Positions 18,201 through 25,623 of a stretch of DNA of 64,000 nucleotides are shown piece after piece (position 1 is the first letter of the stretch; every line of letters starts with the position of its first letter). The position numbers and the translations under genes were made by a program. The stretch is taken from the NCBI RefSeq assembly GCF_009857845.1, contig NZ_WWEQ01000004.1, forward strand, positions 28,186 to 92,185. Reading direction: 5' to 3'. The notes under the pieces are model-generated. The model saw nothing but the letters and a program-made list of their open reading frames with translations, searched no databases and was not told where the DNA came from. This DNA is from Brevibacterium rongguiense (lineage in GTDB: Bacteria; Actinomycetota; Actinomycetes; Actinomycetales; Brevibacteriaceae).

Positions 18201-19027
18201 CCCAGGGCGGCTGCGGCATCCGAGCGGAAGCGCCGGCGCTCGGCCCACCACGTGATGACCGCCGTGAGCGGCCCCGAGGCGCTGAAGGCCAGAAACCACC
18301 ACATGTGCATGGCGAGCGCGAGGACGATGCCGATGAGGATGGGCACGGCAAACAGCAGCCACGAGGGGCGTCGCGGGGCCACCAGGCGCGGGCGCTCCGG
18401 CAGGGGGACTGGACCCTCCTGGGCGGGCTGCGGTGGCAGGCCGGTCACCAACCGCAGGCGGGTCGAGCCCAGTTGCACGGCCTGCTCACCGGCCGGTGCG
18501 GCGACCGGTTCACGGCTGAGGAACGGGTCGGCAAGCTGCAGCGAAGCGCTCGGACCGCGCCCGACCCGGATCCCGGCCCGCGGTGCGCTCACCGCGAAGC
18601 CGCTGTCGGGGCCCGTGAGCACCTCAACGCGCGGCCCCTCGAGAGTTCCCAGAATCTGGGGCGGCGCCGTGGTCGTACCGGCTCTGGCTCCCAGCCGGTC
18701 AGCGGCGGCCCCTGCGTCGAGCGTGCGGACGAGCGCGGCGGCAGTCGAATCCGTCCATTCCAGCCAGGTCAGGGGGCAGGCAGCGAGCTCCTCCGCGGTC
18801 CATGCGATGCCGGTTCCTCCGTGTGGAGGACGGGCGATGATCACGAGGGGCGCGGAGGCAGACGATGACTCGTGCGGCGACCGGGAGCCGCCCGGCGCGG
18901 TCGTTGGCCGCTCGAGCCGCTCGAGCACGGCGGCCAGCACGTCGTTGGCGAGCGCCTCGGCGTCTGCGCGCACGAGGACCGTGCGCACGGTGTGCCCGCT
19001 CACCCGGTGGACGATCCCCTCGATCAT
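15212..19027 (-). CDS. FHA-domain FtsK/SpoIIIE ATPase, EssC/EccC-like, standing alone next to the Tad cluster
   Basis: The 1271-residue product has an FHA-like segment near residues 135-190 (GIRVGRGPSASLQL). Two membrane helices lie near 226-265. The first FtsK domain is intact: Walker A GTTGSGKS near 597, LIDFKGGAAF, Walker B VILVIDEFQAL and STQRPAGIVTARMKANIALR. A second ATPase has GGPRTGKS near 905 and GLLIDEWDTL. A third is degenerate (SVYGPPERAERF near 1130). This is the architecture of type VII secretion EssC/EccC. No WXG100 substrate, EccB/EccD or other type VII gene is in the window. It ends the minus-strand run that begins with Tad genes, with a 135-nt gap before it. Role unknown. 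Confidence 0.87.
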   Translation of the reverse strand: MIEGIVHRVSGHTVRTVLVRADAEALANDVLAAVLERLERPTTAPGGSRSPHESSSASAPLVIIARPPHGGTGIAWTAEELAACPLTWLEWTDSTAAALVRTLDAGAAADRLGARAGTTTAPPQILGTLEGPRVEVLTGPDSGFAVSAPRAGIRVGRGPSASLQLADPFLSREPVAAPAGEQAVQLGSTRLRLVTGLPPQPAQEGPVPLPERPRLVAPRRPSWLLFAVPILIGIVLALAMHMWWFLAFSASGPLTAVITWWAERRRFRSDAAAALGTLRAGVDEYAQRVAQARTACVQSAWGGRQRGTTICLGAGSAVLPVPLEDAWEPDPELPQPVRSAFTRVLERARLPSVRVEGRRWATAPHAPLLVDLGAGALRLTGVRSTVSDAMRAAVVSLLAARVCVTVHGAAPAEFAAARLQLCGCAGEAETCPRVSPSGAADSAPVPRSGSSTAASVDVWLTTGQAVLMAGGAGGSAEEWWVHCRGDGGAQLRAPVSAAPIRSPVPLEGPIDLRRLRPERFAACCPLRPAAQSPGEHPGALDSLVAAARTERADTDEAVRASRDPHPVAWHPVPVGRGEMGPVCLDLVGDGPHALVAGTTGSGKSVFLQTWLLSLAGLHGPEALRFVLIDFKGGAAFAPLAGLPHVDSVTSNLGPTAALRALRSVRAEVLRREELLAAARAADIEAFNAGSDHRLARVILVIDEFQALVFDNPEGTEMLESLTALGRSLGIHIVLSTQRPAGIVTARMKANIALRIALRVRDPLDSREVIECDDAAALDARLPGSAIASTGSSRTRFRTATPVFHPPPPHRLHARWTVLECATAPARDGGDWDSAVLGWAVPPEQLLVDRLATTARPGVPPIVAPPLPAVIPASDGHAAGLIDVPDRCTTEPWVPEPAAGNILMTGGPRTGKSTVLVQVARAWRARGLCTIALAPPDSPCPADLTVAHGETWLLEYAIGLLERAHTPVGLLIDEWDTLSAIAEGSQRGTRLERLLAEAGAGVTFALVGGRRVLHGQVGARAATRIVFPPAAAQDAMYYGLSPGRFEGMTVPGRGVLIGSAAGGSDPSGVDLQVALPPAVGIQRTRVGADEAAEARARLSLLTEDRGLTPGPHWRLGRAPLGESVDWNPVHDGPVLSVYGPPERAERFLAELLSACGRSETDRHRDRTAAVPLGSGETASGCPRIVRDAHRAPAEEVESALEAGPCILTLPWGMAPGYGSPAARALTLGPSVLLGARSPVEHAEVGYRDLPLVPPACGLGWFASAHRSVPLCP

Positions 19028-19162
19028 GGCCGCAGGCTAGGCGCGGGGATGCGATTCGGATGGCCGCGCAGTCCGAGTGTGCACCGGTGCGAGGGTTCCA
19101 CACCGGGGTCGGTGCGTAGCAGGGCCGGCTGTGACCTTCCGGTTGCCGACCGGGCGGGCCAT

Positions 19163-19642
19163 TCACCTGCGCAGGCCGCCGCGGGCGGTGACGCCGGCAC
19201 GCAGCTCGATGCCGCGCGGGGCGAAGGGGGAGAGCAGCGCCGAGTGGTAGGTGCCGCGGATCTCGACGTTGGCGGAGTGCCCGTCGTCGGTGCTCCCGCG
19301 CACCTGGAGACCGGACCAGCGCGTCTCGCGGAACGTGCGCTGGGCAAAGGACTGCGCGGCGCGGTCGACCTGGGAATCGCTGAGCTCGATGTCGGGTTCT
19401 GCGGTCTCCGCCGGCTCGAACGAGTCCGCGGCTGCGAGCGCGGCCGAGTCGGCCAGCGCGTAGAGGCGGCGTTGCGCGAGGTAGATGTCGGTCACGAGGG
19501 CGGCCAGGACGATGAGCGCCAGGGCGATCACGGCAAAGCCGATGCCCAACGGCATGATGGAGCCCTCGTCCCGGCACAGGCGGGACAGCGGCCGCCCGGA
19601 CGGCGGTGCCCCGAATGGAGTGGTGCGCCGGCGCGGGTTCAT
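19163..19642 (-). CDS. TadG-like pilus assembly / exported protein
   Basis: The 159-residue product has a basic N-terminus, then the EGSIMPLGIGFAVIALALIV membrane helix (from about residue 27) and the motif YLAQRRLYALADSAALAAADS that is typical of TadG/TadE-family pseudopilin-like proteins. The long C-terminal part would be outside the cell. Its ATG overlaps the previous stop by 4 nt, so it belongs to the Tad operon. No von Willebrand domain is present, making it a short form of the family. Confidence 0.78.
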   Translation of the reverse strand: MNPRRRTTPFGAPPSGRPLSRLCRDEGSIMPLGIGFAVIALALIVLAALVTDIYLAQRRLYALADSAALAAADSFEPAETAEPDIELSDSQVDRAAQSFAQRTFRETRWSGLQVRGSTDDGHSANVEIRGTYHSALLSPFAPRGIELRAGVTARGGLRR

Positions 19643-20175
19643 CGCGCGGCCCCGTCCGCGCGGTGGCCCGCGGCTGCCGCACCGCCGATACTGGCATCCG
19701 CGGCGGTGCCCACCTCCTCGGCCACGAGGTCGGAGTGCTCAGCGTGGATGGTGATGTGGCCGGCCCGCCCGCCGAAGAGCACGGGGACACCCGGGATGGG
19801 AATGGCCGCCTCGACGTGGGCGGTGACGAGCGTTCCGGCCTCATCGCAGGGGCCCGCGCACTCGCGGGTGAGCGAGTAGTCGACGTCTGCCAGCCCGAAA
19901 TCGGCGAAGTGGAGCTGGGCGAGGCCAGCGGCCCGCGCCTCGGCGGAATCGGGGTGGGTTGCCGCCGCGCGCGCCGCATCCACGGCGCTGGCGTGTGCCG
20001 CGTAGGCGCCGGCCTGCAGCTGCGCGAGCGCGACGACCAAGTAGACGAGCGGGATGAGGAGAACGACCGAGGCGAAGACGAACTCGATCGGGGCGGAGCC
20101 CTTGTCCGAGCGCAGGCGCGCACCCAGCGCGGCGCGCCGCGGCACCGCGCTCCCGGCTGCCGACGGGCCGCTCAC
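19639..20175 (-). CDS. TadE-like pilus assembly protein (second copy)
   Basis: The 178-residue product carries the TadE-type signature SDKGSAPIEFVFASVVLLIPL (Glu within the hydrophobic stretch after Gly-Ser), then one helix, then AAHASAVDAARAAATHPDS and an extracytoplasmic domain with the pair CAGPCDEAG. GTG 20175 begins 1 bp past the stop of the preceding TadE-like gene. TadE-type proteins are processed like pilins and needed for assembly of Flp pili. Confidence 0.82.
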   Translation of the reverse strand: MSGPSAAGSAVPRRAALGARLRSDKGSAPIEFVFASVVLLIPLVYLVVALAQLQAGAYAAHASAVDAARAAATHPDSAEARAAGLAQLHFADFGLADVDYSLTRECAGPCDEAGTLVTAHVEAAIPIPGVPVLFGGRAGHITIHAEHSDLVAEEVGTAADASIGGAAAAGHRADGAAR

Positions 20176-20176
20176 G

Positions 20177-20611
20177 TCAGTCCTTCGATTCGGCGGGGGC
20201 GCGTGCGGAGATGTCCCACGTGGCGGGGCCGAGCAGCCCCAGCACCGGAACCGGTGCCCGCACGTGGATGATCATGAGTGTGGCTGTCCCAGGCGGCTCG
20301 GGAGCGGCTGATTCGCGGCGCACGGTGATGTTGCGGGCGTAGCCGGCCCCCACTCCGGCGGTGATGAGATCGCCGGTGAGGCGCATCGCGTCCTCCGGGC
20401 TCTGATCGGCGAGCGCGGCCTGCCGGGCGCCGGCGACCGCGGCGTCCGTGACGGTATTGCGGACGTGGAGCGCCAGGCCGAACTGGAGGACGCCGGCGAA
20501 CACGAGCGCGAGCAGGGCCCCGGTGAGTGCGAACTCGGCGACGGCCGAGCCCTCATCGCTGCGCAGATCGAACCGCGCCGCACCGCGACGGGGCCGCCGG
20601 TGGGTGGACAC
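20177..20611 (-). CDS. TadE-like pilus assembly protein (first copy)
   Basis: The 144-residue product has the pseudopilin-type segment SDEGSAVAEFALTGALLALVF (residues about 18-38, with Glu five positions after Ser-Ala) and the family stretch LALHVRNTVTDAAVAGARQAAL. The remainder is a small extracytoplasmic domain. It lies 3 nt after the Flp-like gene and 1 nt before the second TadE-like gene. It probably acts with that copy as a minor pilin heterodimer (family inference). Confidence 0.85.
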   Translation of the reverse strand: MSTHRRPRRGAARFDLRSDEGSAVAEFALTGALLALVFAGVLQFGLALHVRNTVTDAAVAGARQAALADQSPEDAMRLTGDLITAGVGAGYARNITVRRESAAPEPPGTATLMIIHVRAPVPVLGLLGPATWDISARAPAESKD

Positions 20612-20614
20612 GGC

Positions 20615-20890
20615 TCAGCCCGCCTTGCGGACCTTGTCCATGGAGTCGCGGAAGAACGAGGTGAAGGCCTCCCCGGCCAGCGCCCACAGGGCCACCACCA
20701 GTGCGGCGGTCATGACCGTGATGAGCACCCAACCGGGCACATCGCCGCGGTCGGAGCGCCTGGCCCGCTGGCCGCCCGGCGCGGCGGTCTCGTCCGTGGG
20801 GCGCGGTACACCCGCCACGAGCGCGGCGAAGGCCGTGGCGCCGAGCAGAAGGGAGGTCGCGAGACTGGAGTGTGTGAAACGGGTGAACAT
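20615..20890 (-). CDS. Flp-pilin-like small protein of the Tad cluster with a non-standard processing region
   Basis: The 91-residue product occupies the Flp pilin position, directly after tadC. It has two hydrophobic segments, about residues 9-28 and 53-73 (GWVLITVMTAALVVALWALAG), separated by a charged linker with RARRSDRGDVPG. Ordinary Flp pilins have one helix and a G/xxxxEY processing site; here no Glu-Tyr pair follows the glycine. It may still be the major pilin in this group. A GGAAAGGA ribosome binding site precedes ATG 20890. Confidence 0.6.
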   Translation of the reverse strand: MFTRFTHSSLATSLLLGATAFAALVAGVPRPTDETAAPGGQRARRSDRGDVPGWVLITVMTAALVVALWALAGEAFTSFFRDSMDKVRKAG

Positions 20891-20962
20891 GGTGCGTCCT
20901 TTCCGGTGCTGCGTCGATGAAGCGGGCGAAGGGGCACTGCGTGGGTGAAGAGGACTGGACGG

Positions 20963-21895
20963 TTAGGGAGTGAGATTGAGGACCGCGAGCGAGGGGAAGA
21001 CGGCGAAGAGGACGGTGACGGGAAGGACGAAGACGACGACGGGAACGAGCATCCCGACCTCCTTCTTGCCGCTGAGCTCCATGAGCGCTCGGCGCCCGGA
21101 TTCGCGCACATCGGCGGCTTGTGCGCGCAGCACCTCGGCGAGGGGCGTGCCGCGCGAGATCGCAATCGCGATGCCGTCGACGAATTGGACGAGGGACTGG
21201 ATGCCGGTCCGCCTGGCCATGCGGTCGAGTGCCTCGACGAGCGGGGTGCCGGTGCGCGCCTCGGCGAGGGTGAGGGCAAGCTCCGAGCTGAGCTCGCCCC
21301 GCGAGGTGGCGCACACGCGCTCGAGGGCATCGACCGTGCCCTCACCGGCGGTGATGGACAGTGCCAGCAGCTCGGCGATGGTGGGGAACTCGGCGAGGAT
21401 GAGCGCCTCGCGGGTCCGGACGCGGTGGCCGAGCCACCAGTCGTTGGCGAAGTGCCCGGTGATGCCGCCGGCCACGATCAGCGCGAGTGCGACGAGCGGG
21501 TGGAAGCCGCGGTTCAGGCTCACCAGGCCGGTGAGCACCGCCGCGAGCGCGAGGCCCGCGAGCACGCACAGGAGCTGGCGGGCGCGGAAGCCCTCGACGG
21601 TGGCGCCGCGGCCCAGTTTCGCGAGGCGGAGTGCAACCCCCGCATCCGTCGTCAGGCGGGCTGCCAGCCACGCCGAGGCACTGGTCAGCCATGCGCGCAG
21701 GATGCCGCGCAGGCCCGTGCCGGTGGGCTGGGCGAACCCGTAGATGTTCGCGACCCGCGGGGATTCCCGCAGGTAGGGAGCGATGCGGTCCGCGAGGGTG
21801 GGTTGGCGCAGAACGGGCAACGAGCAGACGAAGAACGTCAGCGACAGTCCTATTGCGAGGCCGCAGCCGAGGACAAGGGGCAGCACCGGTGTCAT
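20963..21895 (-). CDS. tadC: TadC-like type II secretion system F family protein
   Basis: The 310-residue membrane protein has N-terminal and central helices and the T2SSF domain: EFPTIAELLALSITAGEGTV, AEARTGTPLVEALDRMARRTG and VQFVDGIAIAISRGTPLAEVLRAQA, ending with two helices (KEVGMLVPVVVFVLPVTVLF). It forms the inner-membrane platform of the Flp pilus machine with TadB. ATG 21895 overlaps the tadB stop (ATGA); the longer frame upstream was rejected for that reason. Confidence 0.88.
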   Translation of the reverse strand: MTPVLPLVLGCGLAIGLSLTFFVCSLPVLRQPTLADRIAPYLRESPRVANIYGFAQPTGTGLRGILRAWLTSASAWLAARLTTDAGVALRLAKLGRGATVEGFRARQLLCVLAGLALAAVLTGLVSLNRGFHPLVALALIVAGGITGHFANDWWLGHRVRTREALILAEFPTIAELLALSITAGEGTVDALERVCATSRGELSSELALTLAEARTGTPLVEALDRMARRTGIQSLVQFVDGIAIAISRGTPLAEVLRAQAADVRESGRRALMELSGKKEVGMLVPVVVFVLPVTVLFAVFPSLAVLNLTP

Positions 21896-22764
21896 CGCAG
21901 CACCCGTGGTTCCCCGGGCAGGCGGCCGATGCGCTTCATTCCCGCGTAGGCGGCCAGCGAGACCACGAGGCCGGCGCCGAGGAGAAGCGCACCCTCCGGC
22001 GTGTTGTAGGCCAGGGCCGTCTCGCGCCGGGTGGCCAGCAGGGCGAGCACGATCCAGGGAGCGGCCACCGCGAGGCGGGCACCCGTCACGGTCCACGACT
22101 GCCGGGCGAGCATCTCCGAGCGCGTTCGAGCGTCTTCGCGCAGAAACTGCGCGAGTGTGCGCAGCATCGTCCCCAGATCGGTGCCGCCGACCTCACGGGT
22201 GACCTGCAGGGCCGCGACGATCCGGTCGGCGACGGGGTCGGCGCTGGCGTCCTTGAACCGGTCGAGGGCCAGGGAGAACGACCCGGTGGCGCGGTACTCG
22301 CGGGCGAAGACCCCGAAGAGCGGGCGCAGCGCATCCGGGCCGCGCTCGGCGAGCCCGCTGACCGCCTCGGGCAGGGACAGTCCCGCCCGGACGCCGGAGT
22401 TGAGGTGGTCGATGGCCTCTGGCCACAGCGTGCGGCGCTGCACGGCAGTGCGCTGGGCGCGCATGCGCACGAGCAGGTACGGTGCGGTGGCTGCGAAGAG
22501 CCCGAAACATGCGCTGATGGACAGCGCTCCGGTGAGCACCACCGCGATGAGTGCGACGGCGAACCCGCAGCCGGCGCACAGGGGCGCGAGGTGGGCCGGT
22601 CGCAGGCGCGGCAGTCCGGCGGCGGTGAGCATGTCATCGAGATCGCGCAGCATGCGCGGGCGCTCGCGCGTACTGGGCGGCTGCTCCCAGCACGCCGACC
22701 ACAGGCAGAAGAGCCCGCTGCCCAGGGCGAGACCGCATAGGAGGCTCTGCGTCGAGACCGTCAT
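21892..22764 (-). CDS. tadB: TadB-like type II secretion system F family protein
   Basis: The 290-residue membrane protein has an N-terminal helix, a pair of helices near residues 60-95, and the T2SSF domain from about 110 (DHLNSGVRAGLSLPEAVSGL, IVAALQVTREVGGTDLGTMLRTLAQFLREDA), with C-terminal helices. It is the partner platform protein of TadC. It begins 46 nt after tadA and overlaps tadC by 4 nt. Confidence 0.88.
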   Translation of the reverse strand: MTVSTQSLLCGLALGSGLFCLWSACWEQPPSTRERPRMLRDLDDMLTAAGLPRLRPAHLAPLCAGCGFAVALIAVVLTGALSISACFGLFAATAPYLLVRMRAQRTAVQRRTLWPEAIDHLNSGVRAGLSLPEAVSGLAERGPDALRPLFGVFAREYRATGSFSLALDRFKDASADPVADRIVAALQVTREVGGTDLGTMLRTLAQFLREDARTRSEMLARQSWTVTGARLAVAAPWIVLALLATRRETALAYNTPEGALLLGAGLVVSLAAYAGMKRIGRLPGEPRVLR

Positions 22765-22810
22765 GGTCGTGGCCAGTTCAGCAGGGGAACCGTTGCCCCG
22801 AATCGAGGAC

Positions 22811-24037
22811 TCATGACGCGCTCAGCAACCGGCGGACGTCGTGGCCAGCGGCCGCGAGGCGATCGCCCAGATGGGTGAACCCGGTGCCGCGGACCAGCCT
22901 GCGCTGGGCGTCCCGGGTGAAGACGGTCTCGAGTTCGACGACATCGCCCTCGATGCCGCCGGGCACCGCGACGATCTCCTCGACCCGGCGGCTCCCATCG
23001 CGTTCGAGCACGAGGTGGACGACGAGGTCGACGCTGCTGGCCACCGTCGGCGTGACGAAGGAGGACCCGATGTTCGGCCCCGCGAGCAGCGGCAGCGTGC
23101 ACAGCTTCGTCACCGCGGAGCGGGCGGAGTTCGCGTGTATTGAGCCCATCCCGGGTAGGCCGGAGTTCATTGCGACCAGCAGGTCGAAGCTCTCCGCCTC
23201 CCGCACCTCGCCGACGATGATCCGCGACGGGCGCATTCGCAGGGCCTCCTTGACCAACTGGCGCAGGGTCACCTCGCCCGTGCCCTCGAGAGAGGGCTGG
23301 CGGACCTGCATCGCCACCCAGTCGCGCGCGGGCACGGCGAGCTCGAAGACCTCCTCGCACGTCACGACGCGCTCCCGGGCGGGGATCGAACCGGTCAGCG
23401 CGTTGAGCATGGTCGTCTTGCCCGCCTGGGTGGCCCCGGAGACCACGATGTTGGCCCCCGCTGCCACGGCGGCGTCGAGGAATTCGGCCGCCCGCCCGGT
23501 CAGCGAGTTCGCCGCGACGAGGTCGCCCAGGTTGCGGGTCCGGGCGATGAATTTGCGGATGTTGATCGCGGGGTGGGCCCGGGTGATGTCGGGCAGCACA
23601 ACGTGCAGGCGCGAGCCATCGGGCAGCATGGCGTCGACGAAGGGGCTGGAGAGATCGACGCGCCGGCCGGAGGTGCGCAGCATGCGCTCGATGAGGTCGT
23701 CGACCTCACCGTTGGTGAGCATCGTGGTGGTGAGCTCGGAGATCCCGCGTCGGCTGATGAAGACCGCCTGCGGCGAGTTCAGCCAGACCTCTTCGACCTC
23801 CGGGTCGTCGAGGTAGCGCTGGAGCGGACCGAACCCGGCAACCTCGTCGACGATGCTGCGCAGTGCCTCGGCAGGGTCGGCGAGCACCGGCAACCGCCCC
23901 GCCAGCGTGCGCTCGTCGTAGTCTGCGATGGCTTCGCTGACGAGGCGGCGAGCCGATTCCGGCTCGGTGCGCGGGTCGATGCCGCGCGAGCGGATTGCCT
24001 CGCGCACTTCACCGGAGATGATCTCGATCGCATCCAT
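22811..24037 (-). CDS. tadA: TadA/CpaF secretion ATPase
   Basis: The 408-residue protein is a VirB11-type hexameric ATPase driving Flp pilus assembly at the cytoplasmic membrane. It shows the N-terminal domain with FGPLQRYLDDPEVEEVWLN, Walker A SGATQAGKTTMLNAL near residue 199, the Asp/Glu box VVTCEEVFEL, Walker B RPSRIIVGEVRE and the His box GSIHANSA. It is the first gene of the minus-strand Tad run. No TadZ/CpaE gene or prepilin peptidase lies beside it in this window. The 245-bp region upstream is shared with divergent prfB. Confidence 0.93.
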   Translation of the reverse strand: MDAIEIISGEVREAIRSRGIDPRTEPESARRLVSEAIADYDERTLAGRLPVLADPAEALRSIVDEVAGFGPLQRYLDDPEVEEVWLNSPQAVFISRRGISELTTTMLTNGEVDDLIERMLRTSGRRVDLSSPFVDAMLPDGSRLHVVLPDITRAHPAINIRKFIARTRNLGDLVAANSLTGRAAEFLDAAVAAGANIVVSGATQAGKTTMLNALTGSIPARERVVTCEEVFELAVPARDWVAMQVRQPSLEGTGEVTLRQLVKEALRMRPSRIIVGEVREAESFDLLVAMNSGLPGMGSIHANSARSAVTKLCTLPLLAGPNIGSSFVTPTVASSVDLVVHLVLERDGSRRVEEIVAVPGGIEGDVVELETVFTRDAQRRLVRGTGFTHLGDRLAAAGHDVRRLLSAS

Positions 24038-24166
24038 CCTGGCTCCTGGTCGTGCGCACCGGTGCGCCTTTGCACCGAGCGGGGGAAGTGCGGTCTGCTG
24101 TCTCTCAGTTTTCGGAGCTTCAATCTAGCCCCGGGTGCCCCGGTGCGCCAGACCCTGCAGGGCAAC

Positions 24167-24175
24167 TGTGGACAA
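24167..24175. promoter_or_regulatory. DnaA-box match between tadA and prfB
   Basis: TGTGGACAA (complement TTGTCCACA) is an exact match to the DnaA box favoured in actinobacteria. It lies in the divergent tadA-prfB intergenic region. It is a single site, so it may be chance or a regulatory box. Confidence 0.35.
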
Positions 24176-24282
24176 GCGGTTCGACTGCGGTGGTCCCCGG
24201 GGCCACCGAGCCAGCCGCCCTCCGCTCGGTGCCAGCCCGCCCACCCCGCCGCGTCACCGCCATGAACTAACCTGGAGGGACT

Positions 24283-25413
24283 ATGGCCATTGACTTCGCG
24301 GCGCAGATCGCCGCCCTCCAGCAGACCTTCGGCTCCATCCGCGACGTCTCCGACGTCGAGCAGCTGCGCTCCGAGGTCGCGGAGCTCACGGAGGCCGCCG
24401 CCGCCCCGAACCTCTGGGACAACCCGGACGAGGCGCAGGCGGTGACCTCCAAGCTCTCGCACAAGCAGTCGACGCTGGAGAAGCTCGAGCGCTTCGACTC
24501 GCGCATCGAGGACGTGGAGCTGCTCGTCTCCATGGCCCAGGACGAGGACGACCAGGAGTCCCTCGACGAGGCCACCGCGGAGATCGAGAAGCTGAACAAG
24601 GAGCTCTCCGCCCTGGAGATCTCCACGCTGCTCTCCGGCGAGTACGACGAGCGAGCCGCCGTCATCACGGTGCGCTCCGGCGCCGGTGGCGACGACGCCA
24701 CGGACTTCGCCCAGACGCTGGCCCGCATGTACATCCGCTGGGCGGAGAACAAGGACTACGGCGTCCAGGAGCTCGACACTTCCTACGCGGAGGGCGCCGG
24801 CATCAAGTCCGCGACAATTCAGGTCAACGCCCCCTACGCGTTCGGCACCCTGTCCGTGGAGGCCGGCACGCACCGGCTGGTGCGCATCAGCCCCTTCGAC
24901 AATCAGGGCCGCCGCCAGACGTCGTTCGCCGCCGTGGAGGTGGTCCCGCTCATCGAGACCACGGACCATATCGACATCGACGAGAACGACCTGCGCATCG
25001 ACGTCTTCCGCTCCTCGGGCCCCGGCGGCCAGTCGGTCAACACGACCGACTCCGCTGTGCGCATCACCCACGAGCCCACCGGCATCGTCGTGTCCATGCA
25101 GAACGAGAAGTCCCAGATCCAGAACCGCGCTGCTGCCATGCGCGTCCTCCAGTCCCGCCTGCTGGCCCGCAAGCAGGAAGAGGAGGAGGCGCAGAAGAAG
25201 AGCCTCGCCGGGGACATCAAGGCCAGCTGGGGCGACCAGATGCGCTCCTACGTCACCCACCCGTACCAGATGGTCAAGGACCTGCGCACCAACTACGAGG
25301 TCAACAACCCCCAGGCCGTCTTCGACGGCGACATCGACGGCTTCCTCGAGGCCGGCATCCGCTGGCGCAAGGAGCAGGAGAAGGCCGCCGAGGCCGAGGC
25401 CAGCAACCCCTGA
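24283..25413 (+). CDS. prfB: peptide chain release factor 2
   Basis: The 376-residue protein recognises UGA and UAA stop codons. It contains the class-2 tripeptide SPF in [16 protein letters not shown] and the peptidyl-transferase motif [20 protein letters not shown]. The frame is continuous from [14 protein letters not shown], so there is no programmed frameshift. GGAGGGA precedes ATG 24283. In most actinobacteria ftsE and ftsX follow prfB; here a strong hairpin and an opposing stress gene follow instead. Confidence 0.96.
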   Translation: MAIDFAAQIAALQQTFGSIRDVSDVEQLRSEVAELTEAAAAPNLWDNPDEAQAVTSKLSHKQSTLEKLERFDSRIEDVELLVSMAQDEDDQESLDEATAEIEKLNKELSALEISTLLSGEYDERAAVITVRSGAGGDDATDFAQTLARMYIRWAENKDYGVQELDTSYAEGAGIKSATIQVNAPYAFGTLSVEAGTHRLVRISPFDNQGRRQTSFAAVEVVPLIETTDHIDIDENDLRIDVFRSSGPGGQSVNTTDSAVRITHEPTGIVVSMQNEKSQIQNRAAAMRVLQSRLLARKQEEEEAQKKSLAGDIKASWGDQMRSYVTHPYQMVKDLRTNYEVNNPQAVFDGDIDGFLEAGIRWRKEQEKAAEAEASNP

Positions 25414-25516
25414 GCCGCGCCTTCCGCGCGTCCCGGCGGGCGCCGGCGCTCACCTCGGGCGCGGGGAGCGCTTGCACGTGCGGCGGCGCTGGGAGGGGCA
25501 CACCGCACTGCGCACA

Positions 25517-25558
25517 CGCAAGGGCCCCTGGGATCGGATGATCCCAGGGGCCCTTGCG
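25517..25558. terminator. bidirectional hairpin terminator between prfB and the DUF2382 gene
   Basis: A perfect 19-bp stem (25517-25535 with 25540-25558) encloses the tetraloop GGAT. It lies between two convergent genes, about 100 nt after prfB and 65 nt beyond the DUF2382 stop. No T tract flanks it. It should stop transcripts from both sides. Confidence 0.85.
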
Positions 25559-25623
25559 GCACTCCCGGCTCAGCGGGCGCCGCCCGCGCCGGAGCACGGG
25601 TCAGCGTCCGCTGCGGGGCAGCC

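Noticed and set aside
15464..19040. Long plus-strand open frames opposite the FtsK/SpoIIIE ATPase gene
   Set aside because: The minus-strand product has clear Walker motifs and domain order; the plus-strand frames are low-complexity shadows.
24283..24380. Possible programmed frameshift in prfB
   Set aside because: The frame is continuous from ATG through the GGQ motif with no early in-frame UGA.
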